The position numbers were made by a program, and so were the translations under genes. A stretch of DNA of 64,000 nucleotides from CAYQMF01 sp964418595 (GTDB lineage Bacteria > Planctomycetota > UBA1135 > UBA2386): positions 1 to 64,000 of the forward strand of contig CAYQMF010000003.1 of the NCBI GenBank assembly GCA_964418595.1. Reading direction: 5' to 3'. How positions within the stretch are numbered: the stretch's first letter is position 1; the number at the start of each line of letters is the position of its first letter. The notes beneath the pieces were generated by a model. That model was not told the DNA's origin and made no database searches. It saw only the letters and a list, made by a program, of their open reading frames with translations. This document shows positions 53,748 to 61,632 of the stretch, one piece after another.

Positions 53748-54466
53748 GCCGCCTCCTTCACGAACAGGCCCGCGTAGGCGATGGCGAGGCTGCTGCTTCG
53801 ACGCAGATGGATCGCGCCGGTGCGCAGGGTTGCCACGAACCTGGGCGCTTCGCCCTCGAGGTGCGCGCAGCGCAGCCGGTGCTGCGCGGCGACCGCGCAC
53901 AGTTCCGCAGGCGTGACGAAGAGAGCGGGATCGTGCGTGCCGCGGGGCACGAGCCCGACACCCTCCGCCAGCCGCACCGCGAGCCAACGCGCCCGCCACG
54001 TGCGGTTGATCGTGTTCACATACAGCCGGCCACCGGGGCGGAGCAGGCGCGCCGCGGTGGCGATTGCCGCGGGCCACGTCGGCAGGTGTTCCAACACGTC
54101 GGCCAGCAACACGAGATCGAAGGCCCCGTCCGGCAACGGACACGCGTGGAGATCGGCACACACGAACTGCGCCGTCGTGCTCGCGTGCGGCGCAGCGGCG
54201 CGCAGACTGCCGCGGCTGACGTCCACGCCGACGACCCTGGCCCCGGCGCGCGCGAGCGGAATCGCGAGGAGGCCGCCGCCGCAACCGAGATCGGCGACAT
54301 CGGCGCCGACGAGCGATGCGCCCACGTGCGCACGCAGCCAGCGCAACCGGTGGTCGGTGATGGCGCGCAGCGAGGCGAACGTCTTGTCCGTCGCGTCCCA
54401 CCAGCCTGCCGCGTGCCGCTCGTAGATCGACAGGTCGTTGCGCGGTGCGACGTGATGTGACGCCAT
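53744..54466 (-). CDS. UbiG-like class I SAM methyltransferase
   Basis: A 240-residue methyltransferase. SAM motif I is VADLGCGGGLLAIPLA (residues about 58-73), motif II ARVVGVDVS, post-motif LLADVLEHLPTWP and RLLRPGGRLYVNTINRT. The N-terminal YERHAAGWWDATDKTFASL resembles UbiG-type O-methyltransferases acting on aromatic hydroxyls of quinone precursors. In the operon with a type III PKS it could methylate a phenolic or pyrone hydroxyl of the polyketide. The gene lies five bases after the lipoprotein gene. Confidence 0.88.
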   Translation of the reverse strand: MASHHVAPRNDLSIYERHAAGWWDATDKTFASLRAITDHRLRWLRAHVGASLVGADVADLGCGGGLLAIPLARAGARVVGVDVSRGSLRAAAPHASTTAQFVCADLHACPLPDGAFDLVLLADVLEHLPTWPAAIATAARLLRPGGRLYVNTINRTWRARWLAVRLAEGVGLVPRGTHDPALFVTPAELCAVAAQHRLRCAHLEGEAPRFVATLRTGAIHLRRSSSLAIAYAGLFVKEAA

Positions 54467-54471
54467 GGCGC

Positions 54472-54894
54472 TCAATCGCCCACCCGCCGGAACACGATCT
54501 GGCCGTCGTCCGTGCTCATGCGGACGTGCCCCGGCGCCGCCGCAAGGCTCGCGGGCTCGGCGTCGACGCCCAGCGTGATCCTGCCGTCCGCGATCCGGTA
54601 CTCGCCGGCCAGCGTCTGGAAGGTCGGCAGGCCGTTCTCGAGCACCAGCGCCGCCCCGGTGAAGCGACCGCCCGTCGCGAAGTGGTAGTAGACCTTCCAC
54701 ATCGCGTGCGCGATGGCACCGTCGATCTGCACCGACTCGTACAGCCCCTCCAGCGTCGCGGGCACCGGCGCGTCGAAGGTCAGCCTCGCCGGCGCGGCGG
54801 CGATCGCGCGATCCTCGGCGGCCACGACGTTGGAGGGGATGCACCCCGACGGCAGCGCCGCCGCCAGGAGTGTCAGCGCGCGTAGGTTCCTCAT
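54472..54894 (-). CDS. Small lipoprotein of unknown function
   Basis: A 140-residue protein with a lipoprotein signal (MRNLRALTLLAAALPSGC, Cys18). The mature part is beta-rich (ALVLENGLPTFQTLAGEYRIADGRITL). No family recognised; size and context suggest an outer-envelope accessory for the lipid-like product. Its start overlaps the stop of the YceI gene (ATGA). Confidence 0.65.
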   Translation of the reverse strand: MRNLRALTLLAAALPSGCIPSNVVAAEDRAIAAAPARLTFDAPVPATLEGLYESVQIDGAIAHAMWKVYYHFATGGRFTGAALVLENGLPTFQTLAGEYRIADGRITLGVDAEPASLAAAPGHVRMSTDDGQIVFRRVGD

Positions 54895-56000
54895 CGGCCC
54901 GCTTCCGTGGCTTCGCCCAGCGAGCGTGCCTGCAGCGCGATCCAGATCTTCACCTCGGGCTGCATGCTGATCACGCCGAGCTGGCTCGGCACCGGCACGC
55001 CGTAGTCGGGGAGCGAGATCGTCGCCTCACCCTCGGCGTGCACGCGCTGGCTCTCGTCCACGCGCAGGCGCACGGGCATGGCCACGGCGCGCGTCTGTCC
55101 GCGGATGGTCAGCTTGCCGCGGACCGTGCCCTGTGTCGTCCTTGCGTCCGCGTCGACCTTCGCGTCGCCCATCGCCTCGACGACGAACGCGATCTCCCTG
55201 TGGTCGGTGGTGGCGAGATGCTGGCGCATCGCCTCGTTGCGGCCGGCGAGACCCGTGTCGAGTGCGTCGGCCTGGACGCGGATCGCGCCGGTGCACGCCG
55301 CCTCCGGGTCGGCGAGATCGAGCGTGACGGTGCCCGTCAGGGAGGACGTGACGCCGGTGAAGTCGTGCAGCGTGCTCTTCGCATCGAATCCGACGCGCGA
55401 GAGGCTCGGCAGGATCTCGAGGCGTTGCCGGCCGGCGAAGCGGAAGGACTCCGAGGGCAGGGTGAAGGCGAACGCCGAGCGTCGTCGTGGCGGCGCCACC
55501 GGCGTCGCGGCCACCGGTTGCGAGGGCGGCGTGACGATGATGTCGATGGCGGGGTCGGCCACACCTTGCGGCGCGGTGACAGGAGGGGCGACGGGAGGTG
55601 TCGCGGTGAGGCGGGTCGCGGACTCGGCGATGGCGTCGCGGATCGCGCGTTGACCGCTCGCGAGTGCAGCTACCTCCCTGGCCAGCGCGGCTTGCGCGCC
55701 GTGTGCCTGGGCGAGATCGCGGGCGATGGCTTCGGCGCGCGTCGTCGCTCCCTCTTCCATGGTGTCGGTCACGTGCTGGATCCCCGCAGTCAGCGCCGCG
55801 GCGAGAGCGCGGACGTCGCGCTGGATCTGGCCGATCTCGTCGCGGAGCTGTGCCGTCGCCTGCAGCGCGGGATCCTGGGCGAGGTCCGGCGACACGACGA
55901 CGCGGACCCGATCGTGCAAGACGGCGAGCCCGGCTGCGGTGCCGCCCGCGAGCGTCAGCAGCGCGAGGAGGCCGAACCACGCGAGCAGAGTCTTTCGCAT
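54891..56000 (-). CDS. Membrane-anchored coiled-coil protein with YceI domain
   Basis: A 369-residue protein: N-terminal membrane helix (residues 7-27, AWFGLLALLTLAGGTAAGL), a long coiled coil (about 40-125), a Pro-rich linker (about 130-170) and a C-terminal YceI domain (about 185-360, from LEILPSLSRVGFDAKSTLHDFTG). YceI lipocalin-like domains bind amphiphilic or isoprenoid lipids. First gene of the minus-strand operon; ATG 56000 lies about 20 bases after the predicted sigma-54 start. Probable lipid carrier or periplasmic acceptor of the polyketide. Confidence 0.85.
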   Translation of the reverse strand: MRKTLLAWFGLLALLTLAGGTAAGLAVLHDRVRVVVSPDLAQDPALQATAQLRDEIGQIQRDVRALAAALTAGIQHVTDTMEEGATTRAEAIARDLAQAHGAQAALAREVAALASGQRAIRDAIAESATRLTATPPVAPPVTAPQGVADPAIDIIVTPPSQPVAATPVAPPRRRSAFAFTLPSESFRFAGRQRLEILPSLSRVGFDAKSTLHDFTGVTSSLTGTVTLDLADPEAACTGAIRVQADALDTGLAGRNEAMRQHLATTDHREIAFVVEAMGDAKVDADARTTQGTVRGKLTIRGQTRAVAMPVRLRVDESQRVHAEGEATISLPDYGVPVPSQLGVISMQPEVKIWIALQARSLGEATEAGR

Positions 56001-56031
56001 CCTGCGCCCCTGGCAAACCCGATGCCGGTCC

Positions 56032-56047
56032 GGCAGTGCCCGTGCCG
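56032..56047 (-). promoter_or_regulatory. Sigma-54-like -24/-12 promoter for the PKS operon
   Basis: On the minus strand, CGGCACGGGCACTGCC (56047 to 56032) has GG and GC elements exactly 10 bases apart and matches TGGCACGnnnnTTGCW at most positions. The start would be near 56021, giving a leader of about 20 bases before ATG 56000. Confidence 0.5.
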
Positions 56048-56100
56048 TGCGGCGCGGCAGGCGCATGGCGCCGGGCCGGCTGGTAGGACTTGCACGACCT

Positions 56101-56115
56101 TTGCAGATCCTGCAA
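56101..56115. promoter_or_regulatory. 15-bp palindrome, candidate enhancer for the NtrC-like regulator
   Basis: TTGCAG-ATC-CTGCAA is a perfect inverted repeat with 6-bp arms, preceded by a further TTGCA half-site at 56090-56094. It lies 54 bases from the minus-strand and 65 bases from the plus-strand sigma-54-like element, where an NtrC-type enhancer would serve both. Confidence 0.45.
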
Positions 56116-56179
56116 CGAGCCGGCCCCGCTCGACCCGGCGCGCCGCGGCCGCACGCGGCCGAGCTGGCGCGCGGCGGGC

Positions 56180-56195
56180 CGGCACGGCGCGTGCT
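56180..56195 (+). promoter_or_regulatory. Sigma-54-like -24/-12 promoter before the RND exporter operon
   Basis: CGGCACGGCGCGTGCT matches TGGCACGnnnnTTGCW except at the first base and one T of the -12 box; GG and GC are 10 bases apart. Transcription would start near 56206, two bases before ATG 56208, implying a nearly leaderless transcript. A second weaker candidate is TGGCAAACCCGATGCC (56011-56026), which would leave a 170-base leader. Confidence 0.4.
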
Positions 56196-56207
56196 TGGCG
56201 CCGGGCG

Positions 56208-58169
56208 ATGCTGTTCCCCTCCACGCGTCGCGGGGCCTGGCTGCTGCTGCTGGCGTTGGGCGTGCCGACTGCGTGGCTCGCCCACGTGCAGGCGGGCACG
56301 CCCATCGACCCTCGCAACCGGGCGATGAAGTCGGCGACAGGAGCCGACGCTGCCGCGATCGCGCGCCGGGTCGCCTTGTTCGGTGACGATCGTGCCTTGC
56401 TCGCGGGCTTCCACCCTCGCTCGCCGGACCTCACGTTCGCGCCCGCCGACGCCGAGCTGCTTGCGCGGCTGGCCCGCACGGTGGGCGGGGTCGACGGTGT
56501 GCATCGCGTGGAGCAGATCCCGGCTCCGACCGCCAGCGAGCGCCTGTGGCTGATCCACCTGGCCGCGGCCAACGGCGGCGCGGGCGACGAACTCGTCGTC
56601 GCGACCGTCGAGGGCAAGCTGCGCGAAGGTTGCCCCACTCACCTCGCCGTCGACTTCACGGGCCTGCCGGCCGTCGAGGCCGCGATCGCCGCGGCGGTCA
56701 CCACGGAGCAGCGCCAGATCGTGCCGGCGATCGCCGGTGCGCTCTTCGTCCTGCTCGCGGTTCTCTTCCGCAGCGTCGGTGCCGCCGTCGCGGCCATGCT
56801 CCCGGCCGGGATCGCGATCGCATGCGCTGGCGGGGTCTTCGCGCTGACCGGGCACCGGCTCGATCCCGTCGCCGGGCTGTTGCAGCCCGTGCTGCTCACG
56901 GTCGGCGTCGCGTACTCGGTGCACGTCGTCGAGGGGTGTCGTGCGCGCGCCGCCCGCATGGGTCCGGGGCAAGCCGTGCGTCGCACGGTGCGGGATCTCC
57001 TCGAACCGAGTCTCCTCGCGACGGGGACGACCGTGCTCGGCCTGATCGTCAACGCGCTGAGTCCCATCCCTTCCGTCGTCGACTTCGCGGTGTACGCGGG
57101 CTTCGGCGTGGCGGTCGGGATGGCCGCCGTGTTCTGGGTCTCGCCGGCCGTCCTGCTCGCCTGGCCGGGTGCGCTCGCCGCTCGGCCCCGCGGTAGCCCG
57201 ACGCGGGCGCGGGGCCTGACTGGGTTTTCGCGGCGACACGCCGCCAGCATCCTCACCGGCAGCGTGTTGAGCCTGGGCTTCGCCGTCGATGCGTGCCTGC
57301 GCCTGACGGTGGACAACGACCCGTTGCGCATCCTGCCGGCTGCGCACGGGCTGCGCGTGGAGACGGAACGGCTCGCCGGTCGGCTCGGCGGGGTGGAGCC
57401 CTTCGATGTCCTGGTGCCGGCGGGAAGCGCGCTGATGGAGCCTGCGGCGTTGCGGATGCTCGCCGCGGATCTCGGCAGCCGCGCGGGCGTGGTCGGCCTC
57501 GCCGGGCCACCGATCCAGGCCGCCACCGGCGACGTCCTCCTCCGCGCCATCCTGCCGCGCGCCGGCAGCACGGAGCGCGGCCGGGTCTTCGACGACTTCG
57601 AGCGCAGCCTGCGTTGCGCAGGGCATCCGGAGGTCCTGGTCACTGGCTCGGCGGTGCAGGTCGCGCGCGACTCCAATCGCCTCGTCGCCGGCCAGATCGG
57701 CAGCCTGGCGATCACGCTGGTCGTGCTGTTCGTGGCGATGCTGTTCGGCCTCCGCTCGTTCCGCCTGAGCTGCATCGGGCTGGCGCCGAGTGTCCTGACC
57801 AGCCTCGTCGTGTACGGGACGCTCGGCGCGCTGCATCGGCCGCTCTCGGTCGCCACCGCGCTGATCGGGTCGGTGATGCTGGGGCTGATCGTCGACACGA
57901 CGATCCACCTGCTCGTGCGCTTCCGGCGCGCCCGCGCGCACGGGGCGACGCGCGCGGCAGCGGTGGCGAGCGCGCTGGCCCGCGCCGGGCGTGCGGTCGT
58001 GTTGACCAGTCTCGTCCTCGGCACCGGCTTCTCCGTGGCCGGGTTCGGGCGGTTGTCGACCACGGCCGAGTTCGGCCTCCTGGCCGCGCTGACGATCGGC
58101 GTTGCCGCGGTGGTCTCGCTCCTGCTCGTGCCCGCGCTGCTGCTCGTGCGCGAAGGAGGCCGGCGATGA
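56208..58169 (+). CDS. RND/MMPL-family lipid exporter
   Basis: A 653-residue polytopic protein with the RND layout: helix 1 (residues 10-28), extracytoplasmic loop (about 30-180), helices 2-6 (about 180-325), helix 7 (about 345-362), second loop (about 365-505) and helices 8-12 (about 510-645). Its size and the sterol-sensing-like helix blocks fit the MMPL/HpnN-type hydrophobe exporters rather than tripartite AcrB pumps (over 1000 residues). It most likely moves the type III PKS product across or out of the inner membrane. First gene of the plus-strand operon; the stop overlaps the next start (ATGA). Confidence 0.85.
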   Translation: MLFPSTRRGAWLLLLALGVPTAWLAHVQAGTPIDPRNRAMKSATGADAAAIARRVALFGDDRALLAGFHPRSPDLTFAPADAELLARLARTVGGVDGVHRVEQIPAPTASERLWLIHLAAANGGAGDELVVATVEGKLREGCPTHLAVDFTGLPAVEAAIAAAVTTEQRQIVPAIAGALFVLLAVLFRSVGAAVAAMLPAGIAIACAGGVFALTGHRLDPVAGLLQPVLLTVGVAYSVHVVEGCRARAARMGPGQAVRRTVRDLLEPSLLATGTTVLGLIVNALSPIPSVVDFAVYAGFGVAVGMAAVFWVSPAVLLAWPGALAARPRGSPTRARGLTGFSRRHAASILTGSVLSLGFAVDACLRLTVDNDPLRILPAAHGLRVETERLAGRLGGVEPFDVLVPAGSALMEPAALRMLAADLGSRAGVVGLAGPPIQAATGDVLLRAILPRAGSTERGRVFDDFERSLRCAGHPEVLVTGSAVQVARDSNRLVAGQIGSLAITLVVLFVAMLFGLRSFRLSCIGLAPSVLTSLVVYGTLGALHRPLSVATALIGSVMLGLIVDTTIHLLVRFRRARAHGATRAAAVASALARAGRAVVLTSLVLGTGFSVAGFGRLSTTAEFGLLAALTIGVAAVVSLLLVPALLLVREGGRR

Positions 58170-59401
58170 GCGGTGCCCGTGCAGACGTCGACGTGGCCAT
58201 CGTCGGTGGCGGACCCGCCGGCGCGTCGCTGGCGATGCGGCTCGGGCGGGCCGGCCTGCAGGTGCTCGTGCTCGAGAAGAAGCGGTTCCCGCGCTTCAAG
58301 CCGTGCGGCGAGTTCATGAGTCCGGAGTGCCTGCCGATCCTCGCCGGCCTCGGGGTGGGGGAAGACGTCGCCGCGCTGGGCGTGCGGCGCGTGGGCGGCA
58401 TGGAGTTGCATGGCTACGAGCGGCGGGCCGAAGGTCACTTCGCGCCCGTGGGGGAGACGCCGGCGCCGGCGCCCTTCGGCTGGGCTGTCCGGCGGGAGCG
58501 GTTCGACGCCGTGCTGCTCGCCGCGGCCGCGGCGACCGACGGCGTGACGGTGGCGGAGCGGGCGACCGTCGATGGGCTCGTGCGCGATGCGCGCGGCGTG
58601 GTGCGGGGTGTCGTAGTGCGCGAAGGCGAGGGCCAGCGCGAGGTGCGCGCGCGCTGCGTGATCGGCGCCGATGGCGTTCGTTCGCGCGTTGCGCGGGATC
58701 TCGGGGTGCAGCGCCCGGTGCCCTGGCTGCAGCGCGTCGCGTTGACGACGCGCTACGCGGGCGTCACGCCGCGTGCGTGCGCCGAGGTACACCTGTTCCC
58801 CGGTGGGTACTTCGCCGCGACCCCGGTCGACGATGGTCTCTTCAGCCTCAACCTCGTGCTCGATCGGGCGGCGGTGCGGGCGCACGACGGGGACTGGGAC
58901 GCCTTCCTCCGCCGGCACCTGGCTGCCGCGCCTCTGCTCCGCGATCGGCTCGCCGACGCCGTGCGCGTCGATCCGGTGCGCGGCTGCGGTCCGCTCGCGA
59001 TGTCGACGACGCGGCAGGTGGCCGACGGCGCCGCGCTGGTCGGCGACGCGTGCGGGTACGTCGACCCGATCACCGGCGAGGGCGTGTTCTTCGCCCTGCG
59101 CGGTGCGCAGCTGCTGGCGCCGATCCTGGTGGACGCGCTGGCCGGCGGTCGCGCCGACCGGCGCTCGCTGCGCGCCTACGCGCACGCCCGCCGCGCCGAG
59201 TTCGGGCCGCGCCTGATGTTCGCGCGGCTCCTGCAGCGCGGCCTGCGCCATCCGTGGCTCGTGGCCGGCGCGCTGTCGCTACTGGCGGCCCGGCCACGCC
59301 TCGCCGACCTCCTGGTGGCGATCACCGGCGACTACGTACCGGGCCGTGAGCTGTTGCGGCCGGCGGTGTGGTGGCGCGCGCTGCGGGGAGTACCGGCATG
59401 A
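58166..59401 (+). CDS. FAD-dependent oxidoreductase, geranylgeranyl-reductase family
   Basis: A 411-residue flavoprotein of the geranylgeranyl reductase / UbiH-like group. Dinucleotide motif VAIVGGGPAGASLAMRLG (residues 10-27), KKRFPRFKPCGEFMSP, the substrate-side VIGADGVRSRVARDLG and the FAD-binding ALVGDACGYVDPITGEGVFFAL. Related proteins in type III PKS clusters hydroxylate or oxidise the phenolic lipid (quinone formation). ATG 58166 overlaps the exporter stop and has GAAGGAGG upstream. Reaction here is inferred from context. Confidence 0.88.
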   Translation: MSGARADVDVAIVGGGPAGASLAMRLGRAGLQVLVLEKKRFPRFKPCGEFMSPECLPILAGLGVGEDVAALGVRRVGGMELHGYERRAEGHFAPVGETPAPAPFGWAVRRERFDAVLLAAAAATDGVTVAERATVDGLVRDARGVVRGVVVREGEGQREVRARCVIGADGVRSRVARDLGVQRPVPWLQRVALTTRYAGVTPRACAEVHLFPGGYFAATPVDDGLFSLNLVLDRAAVRAHDGDWDAFLRRHLAAAPLLRDRLADAVRVDPVRGCGPLAMSTTRQVADGAALVGDACGYVDPITGEGVFFALRGAQLLAPILVDALAGGRADRRSLRAYAHARRAEFGPRLMFARLLQRGLRHPWLVAGALSLLAARPRLADLLVAITGDYVPGRELLRPAVWWRALRGVPA

Positions 59402-60075
59402 GCGAGCGTCGCGTGGCAGCGCTCGCGCTGTTGCCCGCCTTCGTCATGACCGCGGTGCTCGTGCTCCACGAGATCCGGCGGCCTGGCCTCGAGCCGGTCG
59501 CTGGTTCGCAGGCTCCGACGATCACGTTGCCGCGACTCCCGGTACCGCGGCTTCGGAGCGGGACGTACGTCGCGTACGATGGCCGGCTGGCCATCTCCGT
59601 GCAGGATGCCTTCGACGAACAGATCGTGGTCGACGACGCGGTGACCATCACGCTGGACCTGGGTGCCGACCGGCGCCCGACGGCGGTCGACATCGCCGTC
59701 GACCTCCTGCCGTTTTGCGCGGGGGCCTCCGACCCCTGGCAGGGCGAGGCGGTGTACGCGCTCCTCGATGCGGGTGCGTTGCGGCAGGCGCGCTTCCTCA
59801 GTGAGTCCATCACGACGTCGACGACGACTGTCGACGGTGTGGATCGCCTGCGCTGCCTCGGCAACCTGACCCTGCACGGCGAGGTGCGGCGCACGATCCT
59901 CGATCTGTGTCTCGGCGCCGAGCGCAAGGACCGGGCGCGGATGGTGGGGGATCTGGATCTCGATACGCGCGCGTTCGGTCTGCCGGCGAGCTGGCGCTTC
60001 GGCGTGGTGCGGCTCGACCCGATCGTGCACGTCCGTCTCGACGCCGCCCTCACGCAGCGGCGGAAGGACGACTGA
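59398..60075 (+). CDS. YceI-like lipid-binding protein, membrane-anchored
   Basis: A 225-residue protein with an N-terminal membrane segment (about residues 6-24) and a divergent YceI-type barrel: FLSESITTS ... RLRCLGNLTLHGEVRRTILDL ... ARMVGDLDLDTRAFGL follows the YceI strand pattern, with the GxLTLHGxxR turn. It is the second YceI-type protein of this locus, one in each divergent operon. Likely carrier or sensor of the lipid product. Start overlaps the flavoprotein stop (ATGA). Confidence 0.7.
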   Translation: MSERRVAALALLPAFVMTAVLVLHEIRRPGLEPVAGSQAPTITLPRLPVPRLRSGTYVAYDGRLAISVQDAFDEQIVVDDAVTITLDLGADRRPTAVDIAVDLLPFCAGASDPWQGEAVYALLDAGALRQARFLSESITTSTTTVDGVDRLRCLGNLTLHGEVRRTILDLCLGAERKDRARMVGDLDLDTRAFGLPASWRFGVVRLDPIVHVRLDAALTQRRKDD

Positions 60076-61632
60076 GTGGCCGGTTCCGACCGCGTCACCC
60101 GCCAGGATCGCCGCCTGTCCATCGCCGGACAGATGCGGTGGATCGTTGTCATCCTGCTCGCCCTCGTCCTCGGGATGCTCGGCATCGTCGTCGTCGAGGT
60201 GCACGGCATCCGGGTCGATCTGCGCCGCGTCGCAGAGGAGAGACGCGAGGCCGAACTCGCCCAGGCGCTCGTGCTCGACGTCCGCGGCTTCCAGCGGGTG
60301 GTCCGGCTGCGCGCCACGAGCGACGTCCCGGCCGACGCGACGCTGGGAGCACGCGATCAGGTCGGGCACATCGAGGAGGCGATCGCGACCCTCGATCGAC
60401 TGTCGGCGCCCTCGCAGGACGATCCGTCGGAGCGTTCGCACGAGGCGGCAGAGACGAGGACGCGCGCGGAGCTGCGGGATCTGCTGCAGCGGGCGCGCAT
60501 CGCCACCGCGACCGGAGAGGTGAGCGCGCCGGAGTGGGCGGAGCACGCGGCCACGATGTGTCGCATCGCCGAGTCGCTGGCGATGGAGATCGGCCGTGAA
60601 GCGCACGCCGCCAGCCTCGACCTGGATGCCCGCGGTGGCAGCCTCATGCGCCTCGTGGGCCTGCTCGCGATCGGCGCGGTCTCGCTCCTGATCGCCATCT
60701 GCCTGTATGTGCAGCGGCGTGTCGTGCAGCCGTTGCGCGAGTTGCGCGAGGGCGCGCGGCATATCGGACGCGGTCGCCTGGACCATCCCCTGGCCGAAGT
60801 CGGCGGCGCCGAGATCGTCGACCTCGGGCGTGAGATCAAGGCGATGGCGCGCCAGCTCGCGAGCCACAACGAGGACCTGGCGGCGCGCGTCGAGCAGCGC
60901 ACGCGTGAACTGATCCGGACTGCGCGGTTCGCGGACCTCGGCGCGCTAGCGGCGGGGCTGGCGCACGAGATCAACACGCCGCTGGCGTCGATCAGCGCCT
61001 GTGCCGAAGGTCTGCTGCGCCGCGGCGCCAAGAGCCGGCGGCTCGACGACGCGGAGCGCGAATACCTGGAGACCATCGGCCAGGAGGCGGAGCGCGTGCA
61101 CGAGATCGCGGCGCGCCTGCTCGAGATCGGCCGCAGCGACTCGCCGGCGCTTGGGCCGGTGGATGTCGCCGCGGCGATTCGCGCGGCGGTGACCCTGTCG
61201 CGGCACCGATTCGAAGGGGCGTCGGTGCGCCTGGTCGCGGAGATCCAGTCCGAGCTGCCGGAGATCGTGAGCAACCCGCAAGAACTGCGGCAGGTGTTGC
61301 TCAACCTGCTGAACAACGCCCTCGACGTGAGCTCGCCGGGCAAGCGCGTGCGGGTGTGCGCCGAGCGGATCGGTTCCGAGGTCGTCGTCGATGTCGACGA
61401 CGAAGGGCCGGGCGTGCCGCCAGATCTCGTCGACCGGGTCTTCGAGCCGTTCTTCACGACCAAGGCGGTGGGGCAGGGAACCGGCCTCGGCCTGGCGATC
61501 GTGCAGCGCATCGTGGAGCGGCACGGCGGCCACATCGAGATCGTGGATCGCAAGCCCGGCGCGCGCTTCCGCGTTCGCTTCGCCGTGGCGGAGGACGATC
61601 AGTCGGCGCGGTCGACGGCCAGCCGGTTGTAG
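60076..61632 (+). CDS. NtrB-like membrane sensor histidine kinase
   Basis: A 518-residue kinase with two membrane helices (about 20-42 and 190-212) flanking a periplasmic helical sensor, a HAMP linker (about 213-265), the phospho-acceptor box LAAGLAHEINTPLASI and an HATPase domain (N box LLNLLNNALDV, G1 DEGPGVPPD, G2 GTGLGLAI). Orientation and proximity make the convergent NtrC-like regulator its obvious partner. The GTG 60076 follows the YceI-like stop directly. Its last 34 bases overlap the 3' end of the regulator gene on the other strand. Confidence 0.92.
   Translation: MAGSDRVTRQDRRLSIAGQMRWIVVILLALVLGMLGIVVVEVHGIRVDLRRVAEERREAELAQALVLDVRGFQRVVRLRATSDVPADATLGARDQVGHIEEAIATLDRLSAPSQDDPSERSHEAAETRTRAELRDLLQRARIATATGEVSAPEWAEHAATMCRIAESLAMEIGREAHAASLDLDARGGSLMRLVGLLAIGAVSLLIAICLYVQRRVVQPLRELREGARHIGRGRLDHPLAEVGGAEIVDLGREIKAMARQLASHNEDLAARVEQRTRELIRTARFADLGALAAGLAHEINTPLASISACAEGLLRRGAKSRRLDDAEREYLETIGQEAERVHEIAARLLEIGRSDSPALGPVDVAAAIRAAVTLSRHRFEGASVRLVAEIQSELPEIVSNPQELRQVLLNLLNNALDVSSPGKRVRVCAERIGSEVVVDVDDEGPGVPPDLVDRVFEPFFTTKAVGQGTGLGLAIVQRIVERHGGHIEIVDRKPGARFRVRFAVAEDDQSARSTASRL

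Noticed and set aside
56011..56026. TGGCAAACCCGATGCC as the main plus-strand sigma-54 promoter.
   Set aside because: GG-N10-GC spacing is right but only part of the -24 and -12 boxes match. The element at 56180-56195 fits consensus better, although it would leave almost no leader, so this one is kept only as an alternative.
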